From NCBI GenBank assembly GCA_025359265.1, contig JANYHB010000001.1:25606-89605 (forward strand): a stretch of DNA of 64,000 nt, given 5' to 3'. The notes beneath the pieces are model-generated. The model saw only the letters and a program-made list of their open reading frames with translations, made no database searches and was not told the origin of the DNA. Positions within the stretch are counted from its first letter, which is position 1. Every line of letters starts with the position of its first letter. The translations under genes and the position numbers were made by a program. Positions 9,477 through 19,293 of the stretch are shown piece by piece. The DNA is from Hyphomicrobiales bacterium (GTDB lineage: Bacteria > Pseudomonadota > Alphaproteobacteria > Rhizobiales > Aestuariivirgaceae).

Positions 9477-10453
9477 ACCGGATCAAAATCATCGGCATTG
9501 CCGGAACGGGCCTGATCGGCGCGGGCTGGGCGGCGCGCGCACTGATCCGTGGGATTGATGTGATCGCTTTTGATGTTTCGCCTACTGCAGAAGCCAAACT
9601 GAAAGCCCAAATCAAAACTGCCTGGCCTTCGATGGAAAAGCTTCTGGGCAAGCCCAAGAAGCGCGGGAAACTCGCTTTTACAACTGACCTTGCGGCAATG
9701 GCCAGCAAAGCCCAATTCATTCATGAAGCAGCCCCAGAGCGCAAAGACCTGAAAATCAAGTTATTCAAAGACGTTGATGCCATTGCCAACCCCACCGTGA
9801 TTATCGCCTCTTCATCGTCAGGTTTCCTGCCCACCGATTTGCAATCTGAATGCAGACACCCAGAGCGCGTGATCATCGGCCACCCGTTTAATCCAGTTTA
9901 TCTTTTGCCGCTGGTTGAAACCGTTCCTGGCAAACTGACATCGGACGACGTGATGGACCGTGCGGGTGTCTATTTCGAATCGATCGGCATGCAGGTGCTG
10001 CGGCTGAAAAAAGAAATTGACGGATATATTTGTGACCGCCTGCAAGAAGCCCTGTGGCGCGAAGCACTGCACATCCTCGACAAAGACATCGGCACCACGG
10101 GTGACATCGATGACTCAATTGTTTACTCTGCCGGAATGCGCTGGGCCTTCATGGGGTCCTTCATGACTTATCATGTCGGTGGCGGCCCAGGCGGGATGCG
10201 CGATTTTATCAAACAATTTGACCCAACCCTGGCCCTGCCGTGGACTGATCTGAAATTTCCAAAATGGAACGACGCGTTGGAAAAGCGTTTGATCGAAGGC
10301 ACTGATGCGCAAGCCGCTGGCCGCAGCGTGGCCAAGATCGAGGCGCAGCGAAACGCCATCTTGGTGGATATGATGAAACTCTTCAAGAAACACAAAATCG
10401 GCACTGGCCTTGTGCTTGCACGCGAGGCAAAAAAGCCCAAGAAGAAAAAATAA
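9473..10453 (+). CDS. 3-hydroxyacyl-CoA dehydrogenase family, probable L-carnitine 3-dehydrogenase
   Basis: [17 protein letters not shown] Rossmann motif, [14 protein letters not shown], and a C-terminal [28 protein letters not shown] segment typical of carnitine dehydrogenases. Confidence 0.87.
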   Translation: MNRIKIIGIAGTGLIGAGWAARALIRGIDVIAFDVSPTAEAKLKAQIKTAWPSMEKLLGKPKKRGKLAFTTDLAAMASKAQFIHEAAPERKDLKIKLFKDVDAIANPTVIIASSSSGFLPTDLQSECRHPERVIIGHPFNPVYLLPLVETVPGKLTSDDVMDRAGVYFESIGMQVLRLKKEIDGYICDRLQEALWREALHILDKDIGTTGDIDDSIVYSAGMRWAFMGSFMTYHVGGGPGGMRDFIKQFDPTLALPWTDLKFPKWNDALEKRLIEGTDAQAAGRSVAKIEAQRNAILVDMMKLFKKHKIGTGLVLAREAKKPKKKK

Positions 10454-11616
10454 TGGATTTCAGCCTGAGCGAAGAACAAAACCTTATCATCAACACGACA
10501 AAGAACTTCGTTGCCAAAGAACTCTATCCGCATGAGAAAGAGATTGAAGAATCCGGAATTCTGCGTCCAGAGCTGCGTGATGAGTTAAAGGCCAAAGCCA
10601 TCGCTGCTGGCCTTTTCGCTGCCAATATGCCCCAGGAAGTGGGTGGTGCCGGGTTGGATACGCTAAGCTGGTGCCTTTATGAAAAAGAGTTGGGTCGCGC
10701 CAATTATGCTTTGCACTGGACTTGCGTGGGAAGGCCTTCAAATATCCTGATGGCGTGCAACACCGAGCAGCGCGAGCGCTACACCCTGCCCGCAGTGCGC
10801 GGCGAAAAAGCCGATTGCCTGGCGATGACGGAACCCGGCGTTGGTTCTGATCTTCGCAGCATGAAAACCTTTGCTCGCGCTGATGGCGATGATTTTGTGA
10901 TCAACGGAGTGAAACATTTCATCAGCCACGGCGAGGAAGCGCATTTTACTGTTTTGTTTGCTGCAACGGGTGAGGAAGAAACGCCACGTGGCAAAAAAAA
11001 ATTGATCACTGCCTTCCTTGTTGACAAGGGTACTGCAGGTTTCACCGTGCGCGAAGGCTATAAAAATGTTTCGCATCGCGGCTATCCGAATTCCATTTTG
11101 GAATTCAATGACTGCCGAATCCACCAATCGCAAATCTTGGGAGAACTCCACAAGGGTTTCGAAGTGGCCAACGCGTGGTTGGGCGCAACGCGACTGCAGG
11201 TAGCCTCAACTTGTTTGGGCCGCTCTGAACGCGCCCTCGAACTTGCTCTGCAATATGCCGTAGACCGACAACAGTTCGGACAGCAAATCGGTAAGTTCCA
11301 AGGCGTATCATTCAAGCTCGCCGACATGGCAATGGAGCTGAAAGCCGCTGAACTGCTCACCCGCGAAGCCGCATGGAAATTCGATCAGGGAACCGTGACT
11401 GAGATCGATATGTCCATGGCCAAACTCAAATCCACTGAAGTTTTGGCCATGATTGCTGACGAAGCGATCCAAATCCACGGCGGCATGGGGCTGATGAGTG
11501 ACTTGCCGCTCGAGCGCATTTGGCGTGATGCCAGGGTGGAACGCATCTGGGAAGGCACATCCGAAATTCAGCGCCACATTATCAGCCGCGCTCTGCTGCG
11601 TCCACTGGGTGGCTGA
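10453..11616 (+). CDS. Acyl-CoA dehydrogenase, probable gamma-butyrobetainyl-CoA dehydrogenase (CaiA-like)
   Basis: AMTEPGVGSDLRSMKT, QQFGQQIGKFQ, QIHGGMGLMSDLPLERIWRDARVERIWEGTSEIQR. Confidence 0.88.
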   Translation: MDFSLSEEQNLIINTTKNFVAKELYPHEKEIEESGILRPELRDELKAKAIAAGLFAANMPQEVGGAGLDTLSWCLYEKELGRANYALHWTCVGRPSNILMACNTEQRERYTLPAVRGEKADCLAMTEPGVGSDLRSMKTFARADGDDFVINGVKHFISHGEEAHFTVLFAATGEEETPRGKKKLITAFLVDKGTAGFTVREGYKNVSHRGYPNSILEFNDCRIHQSQILGELHKGFEVANAWLGATRLQVASTCLGRSERALELALQYAVDRQQFGQQIGKFQGVSFKLADMAMELKAAELLTREAAWKFDQGTVTEIDMSMAKLKSTEVLAMIADEAIQIHGGMGLMSDLPLERIWRDARVERIWEGTSEIQRHIISRALLRPLGG

Positions 11617-13649
11617 TGGCACTCGCCCGCCTCCTCAACCCACGCTCGATAGCATTTATCGGCGGCAATGAATGTGCCATCGCCATCACTCGCACGCGGG
11701 AACTTGGCTTCACCGGGAAAATCTGGGCGGTGCATCCGTGGCGCGAAGAATTGGGCGGCATCAAGACTGTGAAATCGGTAGAAGAGATTGAAGGTGCGGT
11801 GGATGCTGCTTTCATCGCCGTGAAGCGCGAACCCACAATCAACATCATCGGTGCTCTGAGCAAAATGGGTGGCGGCGGCGCTGTGATCTATGCTGCAGGT
11901 TTCGCCGAGCAAGGAGCAATTGATCTTCAAGACAAATTGTTGGAGGCCGCCAATGGCATGCCACTGATTGGCCCCAATTGTTATGGCTTCGTCAACGGGC
12001 ATGCGCGCGTAGCGCTTTGGCCAGACGAACACGGCATCACGGTGCGCGACACTGGCGTTGCAATTATCACCCAATCCGGCAACATTGCGTGCAACCTTAC
12101 CTTTACACGCCGCGAATTGCCCTTGGCCGCAATTTACACGATAGGCAATCAGGCCGATATCGATACCGCCCGCATGGTCGACGCGCTGTGTGATGATCCG
12201 CGCATCACCGCCATCGGATTGCACATTGAAGGATTGAAAGATGTGCCTGCCTTCGCCCGCGCCGCTGAGAAGGCCCGTGCCAAAAAAATCCCCATTGTGG
12301 CGCTCAAGACCGGAAAGTCGCCGCAAGGTGCCAAGGCAACGCTCAGCCACACCTCATCACTGTCAGGTGCAGATCAACTGTATGACGCGCTCTTCGATCG
12401 CCATGGCGTGGCGCGTGTCGAAACTGTATCTGCTCTGGCAGAAACCTTGAAATTCTTGCATCACGGCGGGCCACTGGCTGGCGCAGATTTGGTGGCAATT
12501 TCCAGTTCGGGCGGTGAAGCCGCTTTGCTGGCCGACATGGCCGGAGGCCGCAATGTTTCGCTGCCACCTTTCGATGCTGCCGCAAAGGCCAGAATCGCCG
12601 CAACACTTAACGAGTTCGTGACCATCGATAATCCTCTTGATTATCACACTTTCATTTGGGACGACGAAGCCAAGCTGACCGCCACTTTCACTGCGGTTCT
12701 TTCGGCCAAGTTTGCTTGCGGTGCCATGATCCTGGACGCGCCCAGCCTGCCCCACATGAACCCTAAGGCTTGGTATAAATCCACCCGTGCCTACATCGCT
12801 GCTGCCAAAGCCAATAATGCGCGCGCGGTGATCGTTGCCAGCCTGCATGAAAACTTGCCCGCAGAAATGATGGCCGAATTGGCGGCGGAAGGCATCGCCC
12901 CCATGTTGGGTTTTGACGATATGCTCACCGCTATCGAGGCTGCTGCACTGATTGGCGCGCGTGGGGCTGACCCAACCGAACGCCCAGTCATTTCGGAAGT
13001 GCTGCTGGCAACACGTGAACCACAACTGTTGACGGAATATGCCGCCAAGCAGCTGCTCGCTGAATTCGGGCTTGTAATTCCGTTCGGCGCAATCTGTAAA
13101 ATCGCCGAGGCCGGCAGCGTTGCAAGTGAACTCGGCTTCCCAGTTGTGGTCAAAACATCATCAAGCTCCATCGCCCATAAAACCGAACTGGGCGGCGTGG
13201 CACTTAATCTCAAAACTGAGGCGGAAGTTCGCATTGCAGCGGGTCAGATGGCAAAGCATGGCCCAGAAGTGTTGGTTGAAAAAATGGTTCAAGGTGTGGT
13301 GGCCGAATTGATCGTGGGCGTTAAGCGCGATCCGCAATTTGGTCTCGCTCTGGTTATTGGCGCGGGCGGCATTTTTACTGAACTGCTGAGAGATTCCGTC
13401 ACGCTGCTGCTTCCCACCAACCGTGTTGAAATCATCCGGGCGCTGAACAAACTGCGCATTTGGAAACTGGTCACAGGATTCCGTGGAAAATCCGGTGACG
13501 CCGAAGCCATTGTAAAATCCGTCGAAGCCGTCGCCAGTTTTGCTGCGGCCCATCAATCCACTTTGGAAGAACTCGACATCAACCCGCTTTTCGTGCTGCC
13601 GCATGGTGCCGTGGCCGCCGACGCTATGATCAGAATGAGGCCGACATGA
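11616..13649 (+). CDS. ADP-forming (acetate-CoA ligase family) acyl-CoA synthetase
   Basis: NPRSIAFIGGN CoA-binding N-terminus, PLIGPNCYGF, SHTSSLSGAD catalytic His segment, ATP-grasp-type C-terminal half (KTSSSSIAHKTELGGVALNL, LEELDINPLFVLP). Confidence 0.9.
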   Translation: MALARLLNPRSIAFIGGNECAIAITRTRELGFTGKIWAVHPWREELGGIKTVKSVEEIEGAVDAAFIAVKREPTINIIGALSKMGGGGAVIYAAGFAEQGAIDLQDKLLEAANGMPLIGPNCYGFVNGHARVALWPDEHGITVRDTGVAIITQSGNIACNLTFTRRELPLAAIYTIGNQADIDTARMVDALCDDPRITAIGLHIEGLKDVPAFARAAEKARAKKIPIVALKTGKSPQGAKATLSHTSSLSGADQLYDALFDRHGVARVETVSALAETLKFLHHGGPLAGADLVAISSSGGEAALLADMAGGRNVSLPPFDAAAKARIAATLNEFVTIDNPLDYHTFIWDDEAKLTATFTAVLSAKFACGAMILDAPSLPHMNPKAWYKSTRAYIAAAKANNARAVIVASLHENLPAEMMAELAAEGIAPMLGFDDMLTAIEAAALIGARGADPTERPVISEVLLATREPQLLTEYAAKQLLAEFGLVIPFGAICKIAEAGSVASELGFPVVVKTSSSSIAHKTELGGVALNLKTEAEVRIAAGQMAKHGPEVLVEKMVQGVVAELIVGVKRDPQFGLALVIGAGGIFTELLRDSVTLLLPTNRVEIIRALNKLRIWKLVTGFRGKSGDAEAIVKSVEAVASFAAAHQSTLEELDINPLFVLPHGAVAADAMIRMRPT

Positions 13650-14428
13650 CTTCCCCCATCCGCGTTGAAAAAAACGGCCCCATCCTGGAAGTTACGATTG
13701 ACCGCCCCAAAGCCAACGCCATTGATGCGGCCACCAGCCGCATCATGGGCGACACTTTCGCGGCGTTCCGTGACGACCCTGCTTTGCGCGTGGCTATCCT
13801 GACCGCCGCCGGCGAGAAATTCTTCTGCCCCGGCTGGGATTTGAAGGCTGCAGCTGCTGGCGAGGCACCGGATTCACATTATGGTGTTGGTGGCTTTGGC
13901 GGGTTGCAGGAATTGCCCGGCCTCAATAAGCCCGTGATTTGCGCTGTCAACGGGCTGGCCTTTGGTGGTGGTTTTGAAATCATGATTTCGTGCGACATCA
14001 TCATCGCAGCAGATCATGCCACTTTTGCACTACCCGAAATACGCTCTGGCACGGTGGCCGATGCCTCAACCATCAAACTTCCGCGCCGCATTCCTTATCA
14101 CGTCGCCATGGAATTGCTGTTCACGGGCCGGGTGATCGATACCATGGAAGCAAAACACTGGGGCCTTATCAACGAGATCGTGCCGGCAGATCAGTTGATG
14201 TCCCGCGCGCGCCAACTTGCAAATCAACTCGCCGAAGGCCCCCCACTTGTCTTTGCCGCAATAAAAGAAATTGACCGGGAAACTTCTCACCTTCCCATTC
14301 AGCAGGCCATGGATATGGTGACAAAACGCAAACTGAAAACAGTGGATACGCTCTATTCTTCTGCCGATCAAAAAGAAGGTGCCATAGCCTTCACGGAAAA
14401 GCGCAAACCCGTTTGGCGTGGCATTTGA
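13646..14428 (+). CDS. caiD: Crotonobetainyl-CoA hydratase (CaiD-like enoyl-CoA hydratase)
   Basis: ILEVTIDRPKANAIDAATSRIMGDTFAAFRDDPALRVAILTAAGEKFFCPGWDLKAAAAGEAPD closely parallels E. coli CaiD as recalled; GGGFEIMISCDIIIAADHATFALPE. Confidence 0.88.
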   Translation: MTSPIRVEKNGPILEVTIDRPKANAIDAATSRIMGDTFAAFRDDPALRVAILTAAGEKFFCPGWDLKAAAAGEAPDSHYGVGGFGGLQELPGLNKPVICAVNGLAFGGGFEIMISCDIIIAADHATFALPEIRSGTVADASTIKLPRRIPYHVAMELLFTGRVIDTMEAKHWGLINEIVPADQLMSRARQLANQLAEGPPLVFAAIKEIDRETSHLPIQQAMDMVTKRKLKTVDTLYSSADQKEGAIAFTEKRKPVWRGI

Positions 14429-14464
14429 GTTGCTTGGTCCTGCAAATCAGCGCAAGCAGCGCAG

Positions 14465-15355
14465 ATGCTAAACCGCCGCACTTTTCTTAAAACCATTGGA
14501 GCCCTCTCTGCCGTGGGCATCGGCACCGTAACTTATGGAGTGGTGATCGAAGCCGGGTTCCTGCTGAACACGTCAGCCTACGCCTTCACGCCGCCGCGCT
14601 GGACGCCCGGCCTGAAACTGCGCGCCGTGGTAATTGCCGATCCTCATGTGGTTGAACCATTCTTTCCACTGTCTCGGTGGCAGAATGTGGTTGAAGTGGC
14701 GCAAGCCTTGGAACCGGATGTAATTTTTATGTTGGGCGATTATATCTCCGGAATAAAGTTTGGAACAAGCGCAGTGCCAGTTACAGATATTGCGCGCGTG
14801 GCGGCTGGTCTCAAGGCACCCCTCGGCGTTTATTCAATCAACGGAAATCACGATTGGTGGAGTGATAGTGAAGCGCAACGCTTAAAGCAGGGTCCGCCAA
14901 TCATCCAGCGTGCCTTTGAAGATGCAGGCATTCCGGTGCTGGCCAACAGAGCGGTGCGCCTTGTGAAAGATGGATATCCATTTTGGGTGACAGGCACAGA
15001 CAGCATAATTTCCTATATTCTACCACCCGATAATTTCCAGGGTACCGCTGATTTGCCTGCCACTTTGGCGCAAGTAACAGACGATGCGCCGATCATTCAT
15101 TTGGCGCACGAACCTGACTTATTTGCTGAAATGCCCGATCGCGTTTCCCTCACTTTGTCGGGACACACGCATGGTGGACAAATTCGAATTTTTGGTTCGG
15201 CACCACTCACACCATCGCTTTATAGCCGTAGCCATAGTTATGGTTACATTATCGAAAACGGCAAGCACTTGTTGGTTTCCGGTGGTCTTGGAACGTCTAC
15301 AATCCCGATACGCCTAGGCGTGCCACCTGAGATAAATTTGCTGGAACTGGGTTAA
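14465..15355 (+). CDS. Metallophosphoesterase (YaeI-like)
   Basis: VVIADPHV, MLGDYISG, NGNHDWW, LSGHTHGGQI; hydrophobic N-terminus after RRTFLKT. Confidence 0.9.
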   Translation: MLNRRTFLKTIGALSAVGIGTVTYGVVIEAGFLLNTSAYAFTPPRWTPGLKLRAVVIADPHVVEPFFPLSRWQNVVEVAQALEPDVIFMLGDYISGIKFGTSAVPVTDIARVAAGLKAPLGVYSINGNHDWWSDSEAQRLKQGPPIIQRAFEDAGIPVLANRAVRLVKDGYPFWVTGTDSIISYILPPDNFQGTADLPATLAQVTDDAPIIHLAHEPDLFAEMPDRVSLTLSGHTHGGQIRIFGSAPLTPSLYSRSHSYGYIIENGKHLLVSGGLGTSTIPIRLGVPPEINLLELG

Positions 15356-16131
15356 CTTTTTAAAATGGGGTGGGTGCGAAAAACGCCGGCTGGTAATTGC
15401 TCAAAATCGATCACAGTGCCATTCATCATCCGCGCCGATGGCGAGATGAGATAGGCCGCCAAATCCGCAATGTCAGAGGGCAATATCAATCGCCCTGCCG
15501 GGGTTTGTGCGCCAATCAGCTCACCCCAATTCTCTGGCATCTGGTGCACTTTGGTCTGCGTGCGCTGCTCGCCCTCCGTAAAGGCCCAACCCAAATTGAT
15601 GCAAAAGGCCCTGATGCCTTCCCACGCCCACACATGGGCAGCGTGTTTCGTCAATTGCACCAAAGCTGCTTTGGTTGCGCCATAAATAGCCAAGTTCGGC
15701 GGGCCCCCCTGGGCTATCATCGACGCGACGTTGATGATGGTGCCCGATTTCTGCATCTTCATAATCTTCGCCGCCTCTTGCATCAAAAAAAGTGGCGCTT
15801 TTACGTTGATATCAAACAAGCGGTAATATGTGTCCAGTGATGCATCTTCGATAGATGCGCGAGACACGTCGCCCGCCGCATTGACCAATACATCCAAGCT
15901 CCCGAATTTATCAGCACAAAATTGAACGGCGCGGCGTGGCGTTGCGTCATCACGCAAATCGCCCACCATGGCTTCCACGCGGCCCAGTTTCGACAAAGCC
16001 GCCGTTTCCTGCGCCAAACGCCCTTCGTTGACGTCGGTGATGACAACCTGGAAGCCCTCAGCCAAAAGGCGCGCGGCAATGGCGGCCCCAACTCCCTGCG
16101 CACCACCAGTGATCAAGGCTGCGCGAGACAT
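15352..16131 (-). CDS. SDR family oxidoreductase
   Basis: ALITGGAQGVGAAIAARL, LVNAAGD, YGATKAALVQLTKHAA. Confidence 0.92.
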   Translation of the reverse strand: MSRAALITGGAQGVGAAIAARLLAEGFQVVITDVNEGRLAQETAALSKLGRVEAMVGDLRDDATPRRAVQFCADKFGSLDVLVNAAGDVSRASIEDASLDTYYRLFDINVKAPLFLMQEAAKIMKMQKSGTIINVASMIAQGGPPNLAIYGATKAALVQLTKHAAHVWAWEGIRAFCINLGWAFTEGEQRTQTKVHQMPENWGELIGAQTPAGRLILPSDIADLAAYLISPSARMMNGTVIDFEQLPAGVFRTHPILKS

Positions 16132-16133
16132 GC

Positions 16134-16601
16134 TCAGTCGGTGACGATTACACGAGAACGCGATGCACCATATTGTTCAACCAAGGCAAACAATTTCGCC
16201 GCATTGTCCGGATGCAAGCGCACACACCCATGCGACGCCGGATGCCCCAATGATTTGATGTGATATGAGCCGTGAATGGCAATGCCGCCGTCAAAAAAAA
16301 CAGAATTAGGCATGGGTGAATTATCATACTTTTTCGAGAACCACACCTTCGCCAAACGCTGCACGTGGAATGTGCCGCGCGGCGTGTGATAGCCCACTCC
16401 AGCGGTTGATACCGGCCAAGATCCAGCGGGCCAACCATTGACAGTGAGGGAGAGGTTTTGGCTGCTCACCGTTATATGTGCAACGACAATCGGTGGCACA
16501 GGAGGCAAACGGAGGTGGTGCACGTGGCGCGATTTTGCTTCCGCAGCACCACTAAATATCAGGCCCAGCGCCAGAACAAAAGCCGCAATTGGTTTCCACA
16601 T
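16134..16601 (-). CDS. L,D-transpeptidase (YkuD) family protein
   Basis: Signal-like MWKPIAAFVLALGLIFSGAAEA; IHGSYHIKSLGHPASHGCVRL catalytic motif. Confidence 0.93.
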   Translation of the reverse strand: MWKPIAAFVLALGLIFSGAAEAKSRHVHHLRLPPVPPIVVAHITVSSQNLSLTVNGWPAGSWPVSTAGVGYHTPRGTFHVQRLAKVWFSKKYDNSPMPNSVFFDGGIAIHGSYHIKSLGHPASHGCVRLHPDNAAKLFALVEQYGASRSRVIVTD

Positions 16602-16684
16602 TTTCGCGAATCCGCCCCTATAAACCCCGACAACAACATCGCAGAGGCCGAAACACAACGCAAGCAGCTTTCACATGCTTCGAA

Positions 16685-17200
16685 TTATTGCGTTACCACA
16701 ATCCGCGTTCGCGCCATGCCGAAATGCTCTACCAACGCGTAAAGTTCAGCGGCGTGTTGGGGTAACAATCGAACGCAACCGTGAGAGGCCGGGTGGCCTA
16801 AAGCCCTGATGTGATACGTGCCATGGATTGCGTTGCCACCGTGAAAGAATACGGAATTTGGCATGGGCGAATTGTCGTATTTCTTCGAAAAATAAACCCG
16901 GGCCAGCCGCGTGGCCCGAAATGAACCCTGTGGCGTGTGAAATCCGGGTTTGGCGGTAGAGACAACCCAATCCGCATAGCGATCTCCATTCACGGAAACG
17001 CTCATGTGTTGTGTGCCAATGGCGATGTGCGCCACAACGATTGGCAACTGTGCAATGTGATGTTTTTTAGCTCGGTGAATACCGCGAGTGTGGTGATGGC
17101 GGTGGTGATTACGGTGATGATGGCCTTTGGCAACGGCATCGCCGATCGAGAACGAAAACGTCAGAGCAGCGACCAAAAACGCCAGAGTAGATTTTTTCAT
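16685..17200 (-). CDS. L,D-transpeptidase (YkuD) family protein, paralog of neighbour, His-rich N-terminus
   Basis: MKKSTLAFLVAALTFSFSIGDAVA signal; HHHRNHHRHHHTRG linker; IHGTYHIRALGHPASHGCVRLLP. Confidence 0.93.
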   Translation of the reverse strand: MKKSTLAFLVAALTFSFSIGDAVAKGHHHRNHHRHHHTRGIHRAKKHHIAQLPIVVAHIAIGTQHMSVSVNGDRYADWVVSTAKPGFHTPQGSFRATRLARVYFSKKYDNSPMPNSVFFHGGNAIHGTYHIRALGHPASHGCVRLLPQHAAELYALVEHFGMARTRIVVTQ

Positions 17201-17282
17201 ATTCAATTCCCAAAGAAGCGGCCTCCTCAATGAGAAATTCAGCTTCGCAGGGGTGCGTGGTTAATGCAAAGTTAATGGCGAA

Positions 17283-18506
17283 TTATAGTAAAAATTCGCG
17301 TCCGATCTTTACGCGTGCTTGCCCGTTGTAGGCAATGATATCCGCTGTTGCATAGGTTTCAGTAAGGGTGGCGGGCAGAAATGATCCCGTGCCCACCATG
17401 TCGATGGGTGCTTTTGCTGCCCCCATAATCTGGCACTTTTGCGGGTCGAAGCCTGAGGAACCAACAATCATTGCTGCCTTAAATCCAGCCTGATCCAACG
17501 CCCCGCGCGCGTGAATAATCGATGCTACCGACACACCTTTGCCGAAAAGAATTCGGCGTACTTTGTCCACCAGCAAATTGTTCGGATCAAGCTGCACTGT
17601 TCGCCCGCCCAACACCTGTTCGACGATCGCGTATTCGCCGCGCACTTTCAACCAGTTTCCCACCGCCTCAACCGATTTTTCATAATCCAAACCCTCAGCA
17701 AAGCGGCCACCATGTGTGTCAAGCCTGATGCCAAAGCTTTTGCCCCGCCTGTCCAGCTTTTCCTCATCATAAAACCATCTGGCACAGCGCAGGGCGTCTG
17801 CCGTTTCCTGACCGGTATAGTCCACCAGTGCAATCAAGGATGTTGCTTCGGGCAGCGTTTTGTAAAACAGCTTCATCGCTTCCAGCACATCTCCGCCCGC
17901 ATACCCGACAAGAGCGTGCGGCATGGTGCCCATTCCCATCTCTGAGCCAAAAAACGGTGCCGTTAAATCCTGCGATGAACCAATAAATCCTTTCACCGCA
18001 CGATTGGTGGCGCGAGCGGCTTCACTGCCAACTTTGGCGCCATAGGCCGCCAGGATATTCATTTCAGCACCAGAGCCGTGGCGTGCATGCATATCCATGA
18101 AGCCAGCAGCGGGAATGGCCAAGCACATTTCATAAGCGTTATTGGCCGCCACACAGGGAAAGCCGGTTTTCTGCAAGATCAGGGTTTCGATCTCCGAAAG
18201 CTGTTGCAGGGAGCCCGTTATTTCTATCAGTTTGTGCTCGGAGGGTACGACCTCGCCTTCGCTTACAAACCGCTTCACTTTGGCCTCCGGCGCAAAGTGC
18301 TTAATCAGGCGGACCACCGGTTCCAAAGCCGCCACAACACGCCTGCGCATGAACACGGCGAAAGTCACTTCCATGTCACCATTCTCAGCAACGATACTAG
18401 CAGTGTTGGTGAAATATTTATCCGTCTGCGCTGCAATCGGCCCCGCCGCCTCAACAAGTGTGATCATGCGGTCAAGAATTTGGGATTGCGCGGATGATAG
18501 TGTCAT
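17283..18506 (-). CDS. pncB: Nicotinate phosphoribosyltransferase
   Basis: MDMHARHGSGAEMN, GTMPHALVGYAGGDVLEAMKLF, SFGIRLDTHGGRFAEGLDYE; start chosen at MTLSSAQ. Confidence 0.85.
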   Translation of the reverse strand: MTLSSAQSQILDRMITLVEAAGPIAAQTDKYFTNTASIVAENGDMEVTFAVFMRRRVVAALEPVVRLIKHFAPEAKVKRFVSEGEVVPSEHKLIEITGSLQQLSEIETLILQKTGFPCVAANNAYEMCLAIPAAGFMDMHARHGSGAEMNILAAYGAKVGSEAARATNRAVKGFIGSSQDLTAPFFGSEMGMGTMPHALVGYAGGDVLEAMKLFYKTLPEATSLIALVDYTGQETADALRCARWFYDEEKLDRRGKSFGIRLDTHGGRFAEGLDYEKSVEAVGNWLKVRGEYAIVEQVLGGRTVQLDPNNLLVDKVRRILFGKGVSVASIIHARGALDQAGFKAAMIVGSSGFDPQKCQIMGAAKAPIDMVGTGSFLPATLTETYATADIIAYNGQARVKIGREFLL

Positions 18507-18537
18507 GCGCCAAGGATTAGCGGTTTGGCCAAAAAGG

Positions 18538-19293
18538 TCAAATACCGAGCTGGACCGACACCGCAACACCCATCCTCAGCACGTCATTGTCTGTCACCGC
18601 TGCCAAGAACGTGTAACCCAACGCGTCATATTGGCTGATAATCTGAGGTGTTCCGGCAAAGGCACCTGCCACCAGTTTGTGCGCCCGGGCCACTTCTGCG
18701 ATGCGCTTCATTGCCACAAGATTGGCGGCAGACAACCGATTCAGTTCAGCGCCTTTGGAAAGGGCTATCGACAAGTCTGATGGCCCAACAAACAGCCCGT
18801 CTAGCCCTGGCACGGCGGCAATATCTTCCACCTTGTCCAATGCCTCTTGCGTCTCAATCATCGCAAAAACCAATGAGTCGCGGTTGGCGTCTTTCAAATA
18901 ATCGGCCGCAGATTTGCCAGAGGCTTGCACCATGGCGTAGCCACCCCACGAACGTTGGCCGAGAGGTGGATATTTTGCCGCCTTCACCAAAGCTCGCGCG
19001 TGTTCAACCGAATTGATCATCGGAGCGATAATCACTGAGGAAGCAAAGTCCAATGCTTGACCAATAAGGCCAGGGTCATTCCACAACACCCGCGTGATCA
19101 CAGGCTTGCCCGCAGCAATGATGGCCGCAGCCATCAGGTTGGCCTGGTCCATGCCAATGAGGCCATGTTGCAAATCCAGCGCCACGCCATCAAGCCCGGC
19201 GCGTGCGAGTTGCCCAGCGAGCTGCGCGCCGGGAATGCCCATCCAAGAGAATAAGAAAGGTTTGCCGTCGTGAAGCCTTATCCGCAAATCCAT
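18538..19293 (-). CDS. HpcH/HpaI aldolase family protein
   Basis: DGVALDLQHGLIG, MIETQEALDKVEDIAAVPGLDGLFVGPSDLSIALSKG. Confidence 0.9.
   Translation of the reverse strand: MDLRIRLHDGKPFLFSWMGIPGAQLAGQLARAGLDGVALDLQHGLIGMDQANLMAAAIIAAGKPVITRVLWNDPGLIGQALDFASSVIIAPMINSVEHARALVKAAKYPPLGQRSWGGYAMVQASGKSAADYLKDANRDSLVFAMIETQEALDKVEDIAAVPGLDGLFVGPSDLSIALSKGAELNRLSAANLVAMKRIAEVARAHKLVAGAFAGTPQIISQYDALGYTFLAAVTDNDVLRMGVAVSVQLGI

Noticed and set aside
11568-13025. Minus-strand ORFs of 260 and 220 aa opposite the ADP-forming synthetase
   Set aside because: Shadow ORFs antisense to a well-supported enzyme; sequences lack recognisable domains and look like translated complements.
16685-17200. His-rich LDT as a repeat or mobile element
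   Set aside because: The repeat is codon-level His enrichment inside one intact protein; no DNA repeat or element ends found.
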